From contig QIMA01000406.1 of NCBI GenBank assembly GCA_003233535.1, positions 1 to 12,006 of the forward strand: a DNA stretch of 12,006 bases. Reading direction: 5' to 3'. The notes under the pieces were generated by a model. The model had not been told where the DNA came from and ran no database searches. It saw only the letters and a program-made list of their open reading frames with translations. The position numbers and the translations under genes were made by a program. This stretch comes from Rhodanobacteraceae bacterium. GTDB taxonomy: Bacteria; Pseudomonadota; Gammaproteobacteria; Xanthomonadales; SZUA-5. Position 1 is the first letter of the stretch, and every line of letters begins with the position of its first letter. Positions 6,601-10,981 of this stretch are shown here, one piece after another.

Positions 6601-8858
6601 GGTGCTACTGCGGACAAGCGCGCGCTGGCTGCGCCGTTGGCAGCGCGGATATCTTGCAGGCGTTGGAACTGTTCGCCATAGACCACACCGTAATCGGCCA
6701 TGCTCTGGTAGAACTGCGAACTGTCGACGTGCTCGCCTTCGCTAGGTTCTAAGGGAGAGACCAGCGAACTATCGGCAGGCACAAACTGCCCGCGGGCGTG
6801 CACAATTGCTCCCTCAGTTTGGGCGGGGTCATGGCTAACCAGTCGAAAGCAATAATTGGCGTCGCATATCAGCTGCAGATGGTGCGTCTGGCCGTTGACT
6901 AGCGGCAGCGGTGCGACAAAAACGACGTCGCGCAATTCCCAGCCTGGGCGCGTGCGCACGGCGATATCCAGCATCGCTGCGGCAGGCACCAAGACTTGCC
7001 CAGCGACCACGTGTTCGGCTAAAAATTCCAGCCCCGGCAGGCCGCTGCCAATCACGCTTTCAAATCGCTGTTCGGTAGAAAAGGGGAGATCTATTTGTCG
7101 CCCCAGCAGGCTGCACGGGGCGCTGCTGGTCGCAACGGGTCGAGGTGCAGCTGTTAGCTGATGCTCCGCATCGACCCAGTACCGTCGCCGTTCAAATGGT
7201 GTCTTCGGCACCGCTATGCGGCGCCCTTTTAGGGTGGGCACTGTCGGTAATGCAGCGTCGCTCGGCTGCAAACTCGCCAATTCGTCGGCGCTGCGGGCTA
7301 ACACCCACCATTTATAGCGCGCGCGCTCAACCTGGGCGCTGTAGCAGACGTCGACGAATGAAACGTCATTTCGACACAATAGCTCGCCATAGCGTTCTAT
7401 CAACTCGCGCAAGGCTGCTTCACTTTGCGCACTGATCAGCAGCACCGATTCCGGATTGTCAGAAGTGACTGGTGCCGTCTCTACAACGGCTTCTGGCGCT
7501 GCTGAGAGAATCACATGCGCATTGGTGCCGGAGAATCCGAACGAACTCACGCCGACGTGATTCAACGTCGTGTTGCTGGCGTGCCGCGCAATGTCGATCG
7601 GCAATGTGCCCAACTCGATATGAGGATTGAGCTGTTGGAAGCAAGGGTGCGGTGGCACCATCTGATGGCGCAACATCAAGGCCGCCTTGATCACGCCAGA
7701 AACACCTGCGGCGGCTTCGGTATGGCCAATACTGGACTTGACCGAACCTACGCCTAGCGGACGGCTTCGGCCTTCGAATACGCTGCGCAGAGCGTGCATC
7801 TCGATGGGGTCGCCGAGTTCAGTGCCGGTACCGTGCGCTTCGACGAAATCAATCTCGTCCGGCGACAACCCGGCTGCGCTCAACGCCTGGCGGATTACCT
7901 CGACCTGGGCATTGCCGTTTGGCGCAGTCAGACCGGCGCTCTTGCCGTCCTGATTTATGGCGGACCCCGAGATCAGCGCGATCACGCGATCGCCGGATGC
8001 GAGAGCGTCTTCCAGTCGCTTCAGCACGACGACGCCGCAACCTTCGCCACGGACGTAACCGTCCGCGCTGGCGTCGAAGGTCTTGCATAGACCCTCTGGT
8101 GAGAGCATGCGGCCTTGGCAGAAATTGATCGTGATGTCGGGCGTCAACATCAGGTTCACACCAGCCACCAGTGCGATGTCGCTTTCCCCGGTACGCAATG
8201 ATTGTGCGGCTAGGTGTGTCGTTACCAAAGAAGACGAACATGCGGTATCGACTGCGAAGCAGGGGCCCCGAAAACCGAAGGTGTAGGAAATCCGACCGGA
8301 GGCGACGCTGGCGGCATTGCCTGCGCCAGCTGCAGCGTTGCTGCCTGAGCCATGCGCACTGCGAGACAGCAAGGCCGAATAGTCGTTCGTGCTGATTCCG
8401 AGAAATACGCCGGTGCGGCTGCCAGACAACGACGATGGCGGAATGCCAGCGTCCTCCAAACCCTCATGGACTACCTCCAATAGCAGGCGCTGCTGGGGGT
8501 CGATGCCGACGGCATCGCGGGGTGAAATGCGAAAAAACAGCGGGTCGAAGCGATCTACACCCTCTATGAAGCAAGCCTTCGACACGTACATCTTGCCGGG
8601 CTTGCCGGGTTCAGGGTCAAAGACACTTTCCATGTCCCAACGCTCGCCCGGTACCGGCATGCTGCCTAGCGTGCCAGTGCGTAGCGCTTCCCACAGCGCT
8701 TCTGGCGTATTGCTGCGCGCGGGTAAGCGGCAGCTCATGCCGACGATTGCAATTGGCCCGCGGCGCGCCCGCTCGGCGGCGTCCGCCTTTGCGCGCAGCG
8801 ACTTGATGGTGACAGCAGCTTTTTGCAGCGCGGTTAGTGGGGTGCGGGTTTCGGTCAT
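1..8858 (-). CDS. Hybrid PKS-NRPS: docking-KS-(no AT)-DH-MT-KR-ACP-ACP-Cy-A(nested MT), 3' end outside window
   Basis: One frame is open from the ATG at 8858 to the window edge, 2952 full codons with no stop. I indexed the key residues of each domain and all fall in the same frame, so there is no frameshift. Domains in order: docking helix (1-33); KS (34-450; Cys207, His342, His379); fused linkers without an AT (451-563); DH (584-840; His616, Asp763); C-methyltransferase (890-1202); KR (1225-1560); ACP1 (Ser1668); ACP2 (Ser1748); Cy (1808-2236; D1940-x4-D1945-x2-S1948); A (from 2258, Cys-type pocket) with a methyltransferase-like domain inserted after the A8 motif and cut at residue 2952. The missing 3' part should hold the end of that domain, A9/A10, a PCP and perhaps more modules or a thioesterase. 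The predicted role is one polyketide extension with alpha-methylation, then condensation with cysteine and cyclisation to a thiazoline. An extender-loading AT must act in trans. Product unknown. Confidence 0.97.
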   Translation of the reverse strand, partial: MTETRTPLTALQKAAVTIKSLRAKADAAERARRGPIAIVGMSCRLPARSNTPEALWEALRTGTLGSMPVPGERWDMESVFDPEPGKPGKMYVSKACFIEGVDRFDPLFFRISPRDAVGIDPQQRLLLEVVHEGLEDAGIPPSSLSGSRTGVFLGISTNDYSALLSRSAHGSGSNAAAGAGNAASVASGRISYTFGFRGPCFAVDTACSSSLVTTHLAAQSLRTGESDIALVAGVNLMLTPDITINFCQGRMLSPEGLCKTFDASADGYVRGEGCGVVVLKRLEDALASGDRVIALISGSAINQDGKSAGLTAPNGNAQVEVIRQALSAAGLSPDEIDFVEAHGTGTELGDPIEMHALRSVFEGRSRPLGVGSVKSSIGHTEAAAGVSGVIKAALMLRHQMVPPHPCFQQLNPHIELGTLPIDIARHASNTTLNHVGVSSFGFSGTNAHVILSAAPEAVVETAPVTSDNPESVLLISAQSEAALRELIERYGELLCRNDVSFVDVCYSAQVERARYKWWVLARSADELASLQPSDAALPTVPTLKGRRIAVPKTPFERRRYWVDAEHQLTAAPRPVATSSAPCSLLGRQIDLPFSTEQRFESVIGSGLPGLEFLAEHVVAGQVLVPAAAMLDIAVRTRPGWELRDVVFVAPLPLVNGQTHHLQLICDANYCFRLVSHDPAQTEGAIVHARGQFVPADSSLVSPLEPSEGEHVDSSQFYQSMADYGVVYGEQFQRLQDIRAANGAASARLSAVAPDEARFTTMIDAALQLVAVALHTDNNALLLPARVGRVQFTRMPDGDAQVRVSAQRQGAQAQAQVQIFDTHGLAVLLHDVVFRAAAGKADHGMHQIVWREQPLAAANAQRFPAAQDLVTELSKDDISDAEPGDVADYAAAEQSLERLATAYAGAALTRLGLQFEPGTEFSLGSIKESLGIAENHQRLFAHLLGFLVDDGVLERRGRRWRVLAEPSTQTDSAELLIERHPSMAAEIAVLTRCGEALDGVLQGTTDPLQLLFGSGQEGASSFYSGSAYADTVNAQVRHAVASLARTTAAPLRVLEIGAGTGGTTQAVMDALEGHALHYDFTDISPAFLSAAQRNFPRDGLRTRRLDIESDPLSQGFEAGCTDIVIAANVLHATVDIAQSLAHVRRLLAPGGMLILVESTQARRWVDIVFGLTSGWWRFEDSSLRPNHPLLSSDSWKAVLREAGFEPGVAAGVEVMLARASLQPGADDGEHVALSGDIQVDLAQRLGDGCPALVECGEEQHRIHFLAPVACEEQAQLTLFESLCQLIAELAQRQSMPRLTLVAHSNAGHGGLAGFVRSLRLEHPECRPRLFLGQLETDESLLDVIGQDPEEEVLYADGRRRVARLAPLNDTKPVRVRGTWLICGGSGGLGRAIATQLVQLGAERLVLIGRRRPTELPEFDVPSDFFAGDVADEAFLNTVTDEVGQLSGVVHAAGLLSNAQITAQTPDTAARVFHAKLGGALALHRVLRGHPLDHFVLFASAAGVLGSARQANHAFASSFLDALAAELRESGFPALAIDWGVWREIGSAARLGFDTQAEELGLGSIDPAAGVAAFGAALSAADAQILITPGADYGRFSAHFQPRAPRLYAELDSAPVMGAEAIVEAPKPQVEPVPAGMNLQAGLTRIVTELLQLEAPADPSLPLFEYGLDSLVAVEIKNRAETELGLQIQVRDLIEGASISKLLADHVVPIQPPVSAPAPAERLYAIIAELLSLHEPLDPQKPLFEYGLDSLVAVEIKNRVEKELGIVLAVRDLIEGACAAALVSNLASSAQPAAAAAVRRIVADGAHSHEPFPLTEIQQAYWLGSRDDMSLGSVGCYLYTEFDSDRVDIARLEDAWNLLIKRHGMLRLQISTEGNQRILTEVPRYPFAIADLREMAPEQSENELLQIRKRLAGRVVAPNSWPLFDISVSLHGKKARIHTGFDLIALDAASIHALRLEWAALYDNPEAILAPIGLSFRDVVLEAQQFRKSAVFARSEAYWLARLDTLPGAPDLPLAEQAASSKPSFRRYRIVLQKDRADALKAACRARSLTLAGVLAAAYADILASWSRDPCFSITVTSFNRPDLHTDIGALLGDFTSTLLLEVDARPAQFEQRVRLLVERLASDLDHAHVGGVQVLRERSKRRGGGLQSVPVVFTSALGFRDAGRHAAKSASAGWDKLGTTVYNVSSTPQVWIDHQVSEEDGQLFCNWDVLEGIFPDGLIETMTQAHERMLLALADGPGWDWALRQALPDARRAPLLPAPAPELLHRRFCQLAESQPDALALLAPERRMSYAVLHRGAANLALRLSQELGSPAASRDRLVAICLEKGWQQIVAVLGIGMAGAAYLPIDPAWPSKRRRQLLESSAAVALDPTWIDVAMEADETPELAEIGDTDRLAYVIYTSGSTGEPKGVMIEHAAAFTTIEAVNRRWNVGPTDRCFALSSLSFDLSVYDIFGPLSAGGAVVIPAPSTQPDPAHWAQVLEQGEVTLWNSAPALMNLMLEFGLPRKHALRLVLLSGDWIPLETANALREQAENARLICLGGATEAAIWSNFHQVDELDPSWHSIPYGTPLDGQTLHIVGRDGAELPDWCIGDICISGAGLARGYLNDDKRSAERFPVDQHSGQRRYQTGDIGRHRPYSSAPPDSPIPIEFLGREDFQVKVQGHRIELGEIEAVLEQHPGVARAVASAFSTGSGHDKILGAFVVAEATQSPPLPFAKALEAAQAEANSHAVAFEPQAFDQIAQFLTRQTAITVASACRTLSGCPELRDAEQLIEQHGVAPRYRDWLARTLPLAREVGDCVDEPQSIRELPVRDFFELGMGELELFDQSVDSLPDILTEKRHSADIYLSAQTPEVYGRLFEAPNRIIASAVAALAKAGPLSILEVGGGLGTTLTQLAEALEQSAARYRFTDTSQAMLNVARRRFGERDWLEYAVLDMQVKPAAEAERYDLILATSAL
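744..2087 (-). other. Adenylation (A) domain, predicted L-cysteine specific, N-terminal core A1-A8
   Basis: Core motifs seen: A3 YTSGSTGEPKG (from Tyr2397), A4/A5 region FALSSLSFDLSVYDIFG, GGATEAAIW, A7 RYQTGDIG, and A8 EDFQVKVQGHRIELGEIE. Reading the specificity positions by alignment to GrsA gives D2443, L2444, Y2447, N2486, L2510, S2512, L2536, I2544, W2545. That is D-L-Y-N-L-S-L-I-W, which matches the code I know for cysteine in yersiniabactin-type thiazoline modules. The tenth residue (Lys in A10) lies beyond the nested domain, outside the window. Confidence 0.92.
2151..3437 (-). other. Heterocyclization (Cy) domain
   Basis: A condensation-superfamily domain of the Cy subtype. Cy1 is FPLTEIQQAYWLG (from Phe1810). 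In place of HHxxxDG it carries the Cy signature DxxxxDxxS as DLIALDAAS (Asp1940, Asp1945, Ser1948). Further Cy motifs are LLGDFTSTLLLEV, VPVVFTSALG and SSTPQVWIDHQV. Such domains join an acyl donor to Cys, Ser or Thr and cyclise the side chain to a thiazoline or oxazoline. With the cysteine-type A domain that follows, a thiazoline is expected. Confidence 0.95.
3513..3716 (-). other. Acyl carrier protein 2 of a tandem pair
   Basis: A carrier protein of about 68 residues with the identical core FEYGLDSLVAVEI (Ser1748) and then RDLIEGACAAALV. It lies directly before the Cy domain and would present the polyketide chain to it. The linker to ACP1 is short and Pro/Ala rich (PIQPPVSAPAPAER). Confidence 0.93.
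3744..3962 (-). other. Acyl carrier protein 1 of a tandem pair
   Basis: A carrier protein of about 73 residues with the phosphopantetheine attachment motif FEYGLDSLVAVEI (Ser1668), followed by RDLIEGASISKLL. It is 80 residues upstream of the matching serine of the second ACP. Confidence 0.93.
4179..5186 (-). other. Ketoreductase (KR) domain with altered active site
   Basis: The structural subdomain is followed by the catalytic half with an intact NADPH loop, ICGGSGGLGRAIA (first Gly 1382), and the catalytic-type Lys1474 and Ser1498 (LFASAAGVLG). The segment normally reading NYAAAN is NHAFAS: His1511 replaces the catalytic Tyr, and Ser replaces the Asn. The B-type LDD signature is absent (HAAGLLSNAQI). 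The domain may be inactive or may use a variant mechanism. NH in place of NY is, as I recall, not rare in PKS KRs, so inactivity is not proven. Confidence 0.85.
5253..6191 (-). other. C-methyltransferase (cMT) domain of the PKS module
   Basis: A helical N-terminal part (from residue ~890) is followed by the SAM-binding core: motif I LEIGAGTGGTTQAV (Glu1054), YDFTDISPAFL, then IVIAANVLHATVDI with the conserved His1130, and LLAPGGMLILVE. This is the standard alpha-carbon methyltransferase type of PKS modules. It would put a methyl branch on the alpha carbon of the extender. It sits between DH and KR, the order normal for cis-AT modules. Confidence 0.9.
6339..7109 (-). other. Dehydratase (DH) domain
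   Basis: A double-hotdog DH of about 257 residues. The first catalytic motif HxxxGxxxxP is HVVAGQVLVP (His616) and the second, DxxxQ/H, is DAALQ (Asp763, Gln767). The intermediate YGVVYGEQFQRLQDI segment is also typical. Catalytic residues are intact, so a 2,3-alkene is possible if the KR supplies the beta-hydroxyl. Confidence 0.9.
7170..7508 (-). other. KS-to-DH linker lacking an acyltransferase domain (apparent AT excision scar)
   Basis: Only about 113 residues separate the KS from the DH region. The first part (VLLISAQSEAALRELIERYG, then DVCYSAQVERARYKWWVLAR) matches the usual KS-AT linker, and the last part (RRIAVPKTPFERRRYWVD, ending at residue 563) matches the usual post-AT linker. Nothing of the ~300-residue AT core is present: no GHSxG, no YASH or HAFH type motif. 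The extender unit must be loaded by an AT acting in trans, which is not in this window. Confidence 0.85.
7509..8759 (-). other. Ketosynthase (KS) domain
   Basis: About 417 residues. The active-site motif is VDTACSSSL with Cys207; the two catalytic histidines are in VEAHGTGTELGDP (His342) and SSIGHTEAAAG (His379). The domain ends at SSFGFSGTNAHVIL. All catalytic residues are present, so it is a condensing KS, not a KSQ or KS0. Its motifs (VKSSIGHTEAAAG, FDASADGYVRGEGCG) look to me like KSs of ordinary cis-AT modules, but only a phylogeny would settle the clade. Confidence 0.97.
8760..8858 (-). other. N-terminal docking helix of the PKS-NRPS
   Basis: Residues 1-33 (TALQKAAVTIKSLRAKADAA then ERARRGP) form an amphipathic, coiled-coil-like helix running straight into the KS start PIAIVGMSCRLP. 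This is the usual layout for a PKS subunit that accepts a chain from another protein. The acidic C-terminal tail of the PKS ending at 10982 is the obvious partner. The pairing is inferred from charge, layout and gene order. Confidence 0.7.
8855..8858 (-). other. ATGA stop/start overlap coupling P450 and PKS-NRPS translation
   Basis: On the minus strand the ATG at 8858-8856 overlaps the TGA at 8857-8855. No strong Shine-Dalgarno sequence precedes this ATG, so translation of the giant gene probably depends on ribosomes finishing the P450. The overlap also fixes the PKS-NRPS start: the protein begins MTETRTPLTALQK, a plausible N-terminal docking helix. Confidence 0.85.
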
Positions 8859-10036
8859 GGCGTATCGAATATCAAAGGAAGGGAGTTCCAGCCGAGGCTG
8901 CCAGCCCCATAGCCGACGATCGGAAGTGCCTGGCGTTCGGGATCAGGGCGGATGTCGTCGACCGAATCGAGCAGCACCTCAAAGGCGATGCGTGTTTCCA
9001 GCCGCGCCAGAGCGGAACCGGGGCAAACATGAATGCCCGTGCCGAACCCAAGGTGTCCGCGACAGTTGCGTTCTAAGTCGAAGCGGTCCGGATCTGGCCA
9101 TCGCTCAACGTCTCTATTGGCTGACCCCGGTAGGACCAAAATCAGACTGCCTGTCGGCAAAGGTTGGCCCGCGATTTCAGTCGCACACGTGCTCCGCCGC
9201 ATGATTCTCTGCAGCGGTGGAGCCATTCGCGCGAGCTCGTCCACAAATTGCGCGATTCGCCCCGGCTCTGCCTTAAGCGCGCGCAGTATTTGTGGATGAC
9301 GAGACAGGTGATGAGCGCCGTTGGCGATCAGATTGGCGGTGGTCTCGTGTCCGGCAATCAACAGCAGAGCACACAAATGCCGAAGCTCCGTTCGGGAAAC
9401 CAGGCCGGCAGCCTCGTCGCGGACCAAGGCGCTGATAATGTTCTCGCGCGGCCGTTCGATATGCGCTTGGATTGCCCCATCTAGGATGTCCATCAAGGCG
9501 GTCAGGCCCTGTTCGGCCTCCGCGCGCAACTCGTCGCTGCCCATTCCGGTTGCCGCGAAGCTGGCGAGCAAGGCGTCACGCGCATACCGATTCATGCGGT
9601 CGCGCTGACTCAAGGGCACGCCAAGCAGCTCGCAAATCACGGTTACCGGGAGCGGGTTGGCGAATGCTGCAACGAATTCGCAGCGGCCGACCAGGGCGCT
9701 GGCAAAGTCGGCAGCGAGCGCGCGAATGCGCGGCTCAAGATGCTGCATTGCGCGCGGCGTGAATGCCTTGTTGATCGTGCTGCGTAGGCGCGTGTGCTCA
9801 GGCCGGTCCATCATCACCATGGACATCAGCGGCACATGCATGCCCAAATCGGAGGCGAACGTTTGATGGTCGCGCATCACCCGGTCGACGTCGGCTTGCC
9901 GGGAGATCGCGTACACCGGTGGCGTACCGTCAATCCGGTATAGCGGCGCCTTCTCCCGCAGCCAAGCGTAGGCCGGATAGGGATCAGCGTGAATTGCCGG
10001 ATCCATTAATGTGAACGGTTGGCGTGGCTCAGACAT
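8855..10036 (-). CDS. Cytochrome P450 (bacterial class I, tailoring monooxygenase)
   Basis: A complete 393-residue soluble P450 with no signal peptide or membrane anchor, the usual length for bacterial CYPs. The C-helix motif PEHTRLR (H81, R85) is followed by NKAFTPRAM. The I-helix oxygen-activation motif is AGHETT (228-233), the K-helix ExxR is ELAR (E267, R270) and the heme-binding loop is FGTGIHVCPG with Cys338 as the thiolate ligand. All key residues are intact, so it should be active, using external ferredoxin and reductase that are not encoded here. AAGG lies 7 nt before the ATG and overlaps the stop codon of the methyltransferase gene. The gene ends in an ATGA overlap with the PKS-NRPS gene. 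Position in the operon suggests hydroxylation or epoxidation of the polyketide-peptide product or a carrier-bound intermediate; the site cannot be predicted. Confidence 0.97.
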   Translation of the reverse strand: MSEPRQPFTLMDPAIHADPYPAYAWLREKAPLYRIDGTPPVYAISRQADVDRVMRDHQTFASDLGMHVPLMSMVMMDRPEHTRLRSTINKAFTPRAMQHLEPRIRALAADFASALVGRCEFVAAFANPLPVTVICELLGVPLSQRDRMNRYARDALLASFAATGMGSDELRAEAEQGLTALMDILDGAIQAHIERPRENIISALVRDEAAGLVSRTELRHLCALLLIAGHETTANLIANGAHHLSRHPQILRALKAEPGRIAQFVDELARMAPPLQRIMRRSTCATEIAGQPLPTGSLILVLPGSANRDVERWPDPDRFDLERNCRGHLGFGTGIHVCPGSALARLETRIAFEVLLDSVDDIRPDPERQALPIVGYGAGSLGWNSLPLIFDTP

Positions 10037-10039
10037 AGG

Positions 10040-10047
10040 CCCGCCTT
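10040..10047 (-). promoter_or_regulatory. Ribosome binding site of the P450 gene, overlapping the upstream stop
   Basis: Minus-strand AAGGCGGG precedes the ATG at 10036, with 7 nt between AAGG and ATG. Its AA belongs to the TAA stop of the methyltransferase gene, which suggests coupled translation. It supports the P450 start chosen. Confidence 0.5.
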
Positions 10048-10942
10048 AGCCCGGCTTCCGCGCCGTAGCGAGGATGTAGTCGTATGCTTGGTAGACCTTA
10101 TCTGCGTCGAAGAACAGGGTCATTTTGTAGGGGAAACGTGCCAGCGGATGAAAGCGCGCGAGCATCTCAGGTTGGGCCTTCATGTAGCTATGCAAGCCGC
10201 GGAAAACTTGTGCACGGATCGACACGAGTTCGATGTCAATGTAGCCGGCCTTTACTAGCTTTTCTCGGTAGCTGTCGAAGGTGTCGGCATTGGCTTCCGG
10301 GATGCCATATTTTTGGGAAAAGAACTTCCAGCCGGATCGCTTCATGTAACGGCTGAACCAACTGCCCTCGGGCACGGCAGGTATCATGTCGGCTAGGGCG
10401 ATGCGAGCGCCCGGATTCATTACCCGGAAAGCATCGACGAAGAAGTCCTCTCGGCTGCAAAAATGGAATGCACTCTCAAGCGCCACAACGGCGTCGAATT
10501 GCGGTCCATCGAAAGGGAGTTCGGTTGCCGAGCCCTCAATCAACGTGATTCGTTGATCTAGACCGGCCTCCCTGATTCGTTCATTGCCAAGGTTGACTTG
10601 CGAAGGTGTAATGTTGATGCCGACCACGTTGCCAACGTTGTACTCGTCACAAAACAGCATGTCCTGATCGCCGAAGCCGCAGCCAGCATCGAGCAGCGAA
10701 TCGTCGGGCCCCAGTTTGACCGCGTCGGCGAGCAAACGCGCCATGTCGCGGCAGGCGGTGTCGATGTCTGGTGCTGTCTTCCAGTAGCCCAGATTCATAT
10801 ACAAACCATCGGCGCTGAACGCGTGCGTGTCGACTAGCTCGTAGACGTCGCGCGCGCTCATCCGAGTACCCGGCCAATAGAACCACTTGAGGTAGGCCAG
10901 ATTCTCCTTCCATCGGCTAGGTCGTTGCATTGCTTGCGGCAT
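10046..10942 (-). CDS. Class I SAM-dependent methyltransferase (probable tailoring O-methyltransferase)
   Basis: A free-standing methyltransferase of about 298 residues. Numbering from the outer ATG at 10963, the SAM-binding motif I is LLDAGCGFGDQD (residues 90-101), followed by the strand GNVVGINITPSQV and the post-motif ALESAFHFCSREDFF, then NPGARIALADM. LYMNLGYW near the N-terminus is a segment I associate with small-molecule methyltransferases of natural-product clusters. Two starts are possible. The ATG at 10942 has a good Shine-Dalgarno sequence (GGAGAG, 5 nt away), while the ATG at 10963, 18 nt after the preceding stop, has none visible; I chose 10942. The gene ends in TAA 9 nt before the P450 start. 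It is distinct from the two methyltransferase domains built into the PKS-NRPS, so it probably methylates a hydroxyl, perhaps one made by the P450 next door. O- versus C- or N-methylation cannot be decided from the sequence. Confidence 0.93.
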   Translation of the reverse strand: MPQAMQRPSRWKENLAYLKWFYWPGTRMSARDVYELVDTHAFSADGLYMNLGYWKTAPDIDTACRDMARLLADAVKLGPDDSLLDAGCGFGDQDMLFCDEYNVGNVVGINITPSQVNLGNERIREAGLDQRITLIEGSATELPFDGPQFDAVVALESAFHFCSREDFFVDAFRVMNPGARIALADMIPAVPEGSWFSRYMKRSGWKFFSQKYGIPEANADTFDSYREKLVKAGYIDIELVSIRAQVFRGLHSYMKAQPEMLARFHPLARFPYKMTLFFDADKVYQAYDYILATARKPG

Positions 10943-10947
10943 GAAGA

Positions 10948-10953
10948 CTCTCC
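10948..10953 (-). promoter_or_regulatory. Shine-Dalgarno sequence favouring the methyltransferase start at 10942
   Basis: On the minus strand GGAGAG is followed by TCTTC and then ATG at 10942. The outer ATG at 10963 is preceded by TTCGGTTCCTTCATATC, with no purine-rich anti-16S match. The inner start is therefore preferred, giving an N-terminus MPQAMQRPSRW. Confidence 0.6.
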
Positions 10954-10981
10954 GTTGATCCATGATATGAAGGAACCGAAC

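Noticed and set aside
7849..8241. Minus-strand frame of 130 codons inside the KS region
   Set aside because: It overlaps the KS in another frame; the in-frame KS carries the active-site motifs DTACSSS and HGTGT, and this frame is Arg-rich with no domain.
1..8858. Possible frameshift or split of the giant gene into several genes
   Set aside because: Codon indices for Cys207, His342, His379, His616, Asp763, Glu1054, His1130, Gly1382, His1511, Ser1668, Ser1748, Asp1940, Tyr2397, Asp2443 and Glu2879 all come out as whole numbers from the ATG at 8858, so one frame runs through.
8389..9204. Plus-strand open frame of 271 codons
   Set aside because: It is antisense to the KS start of the PKS-NRPS and the 3' end of the P450, whose motifs are intact on the other strand. 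Its sequence is low in recognisable structure and rich in Ser/Arg/Pro, typical of an antisense shadow in GC-rich DNA.
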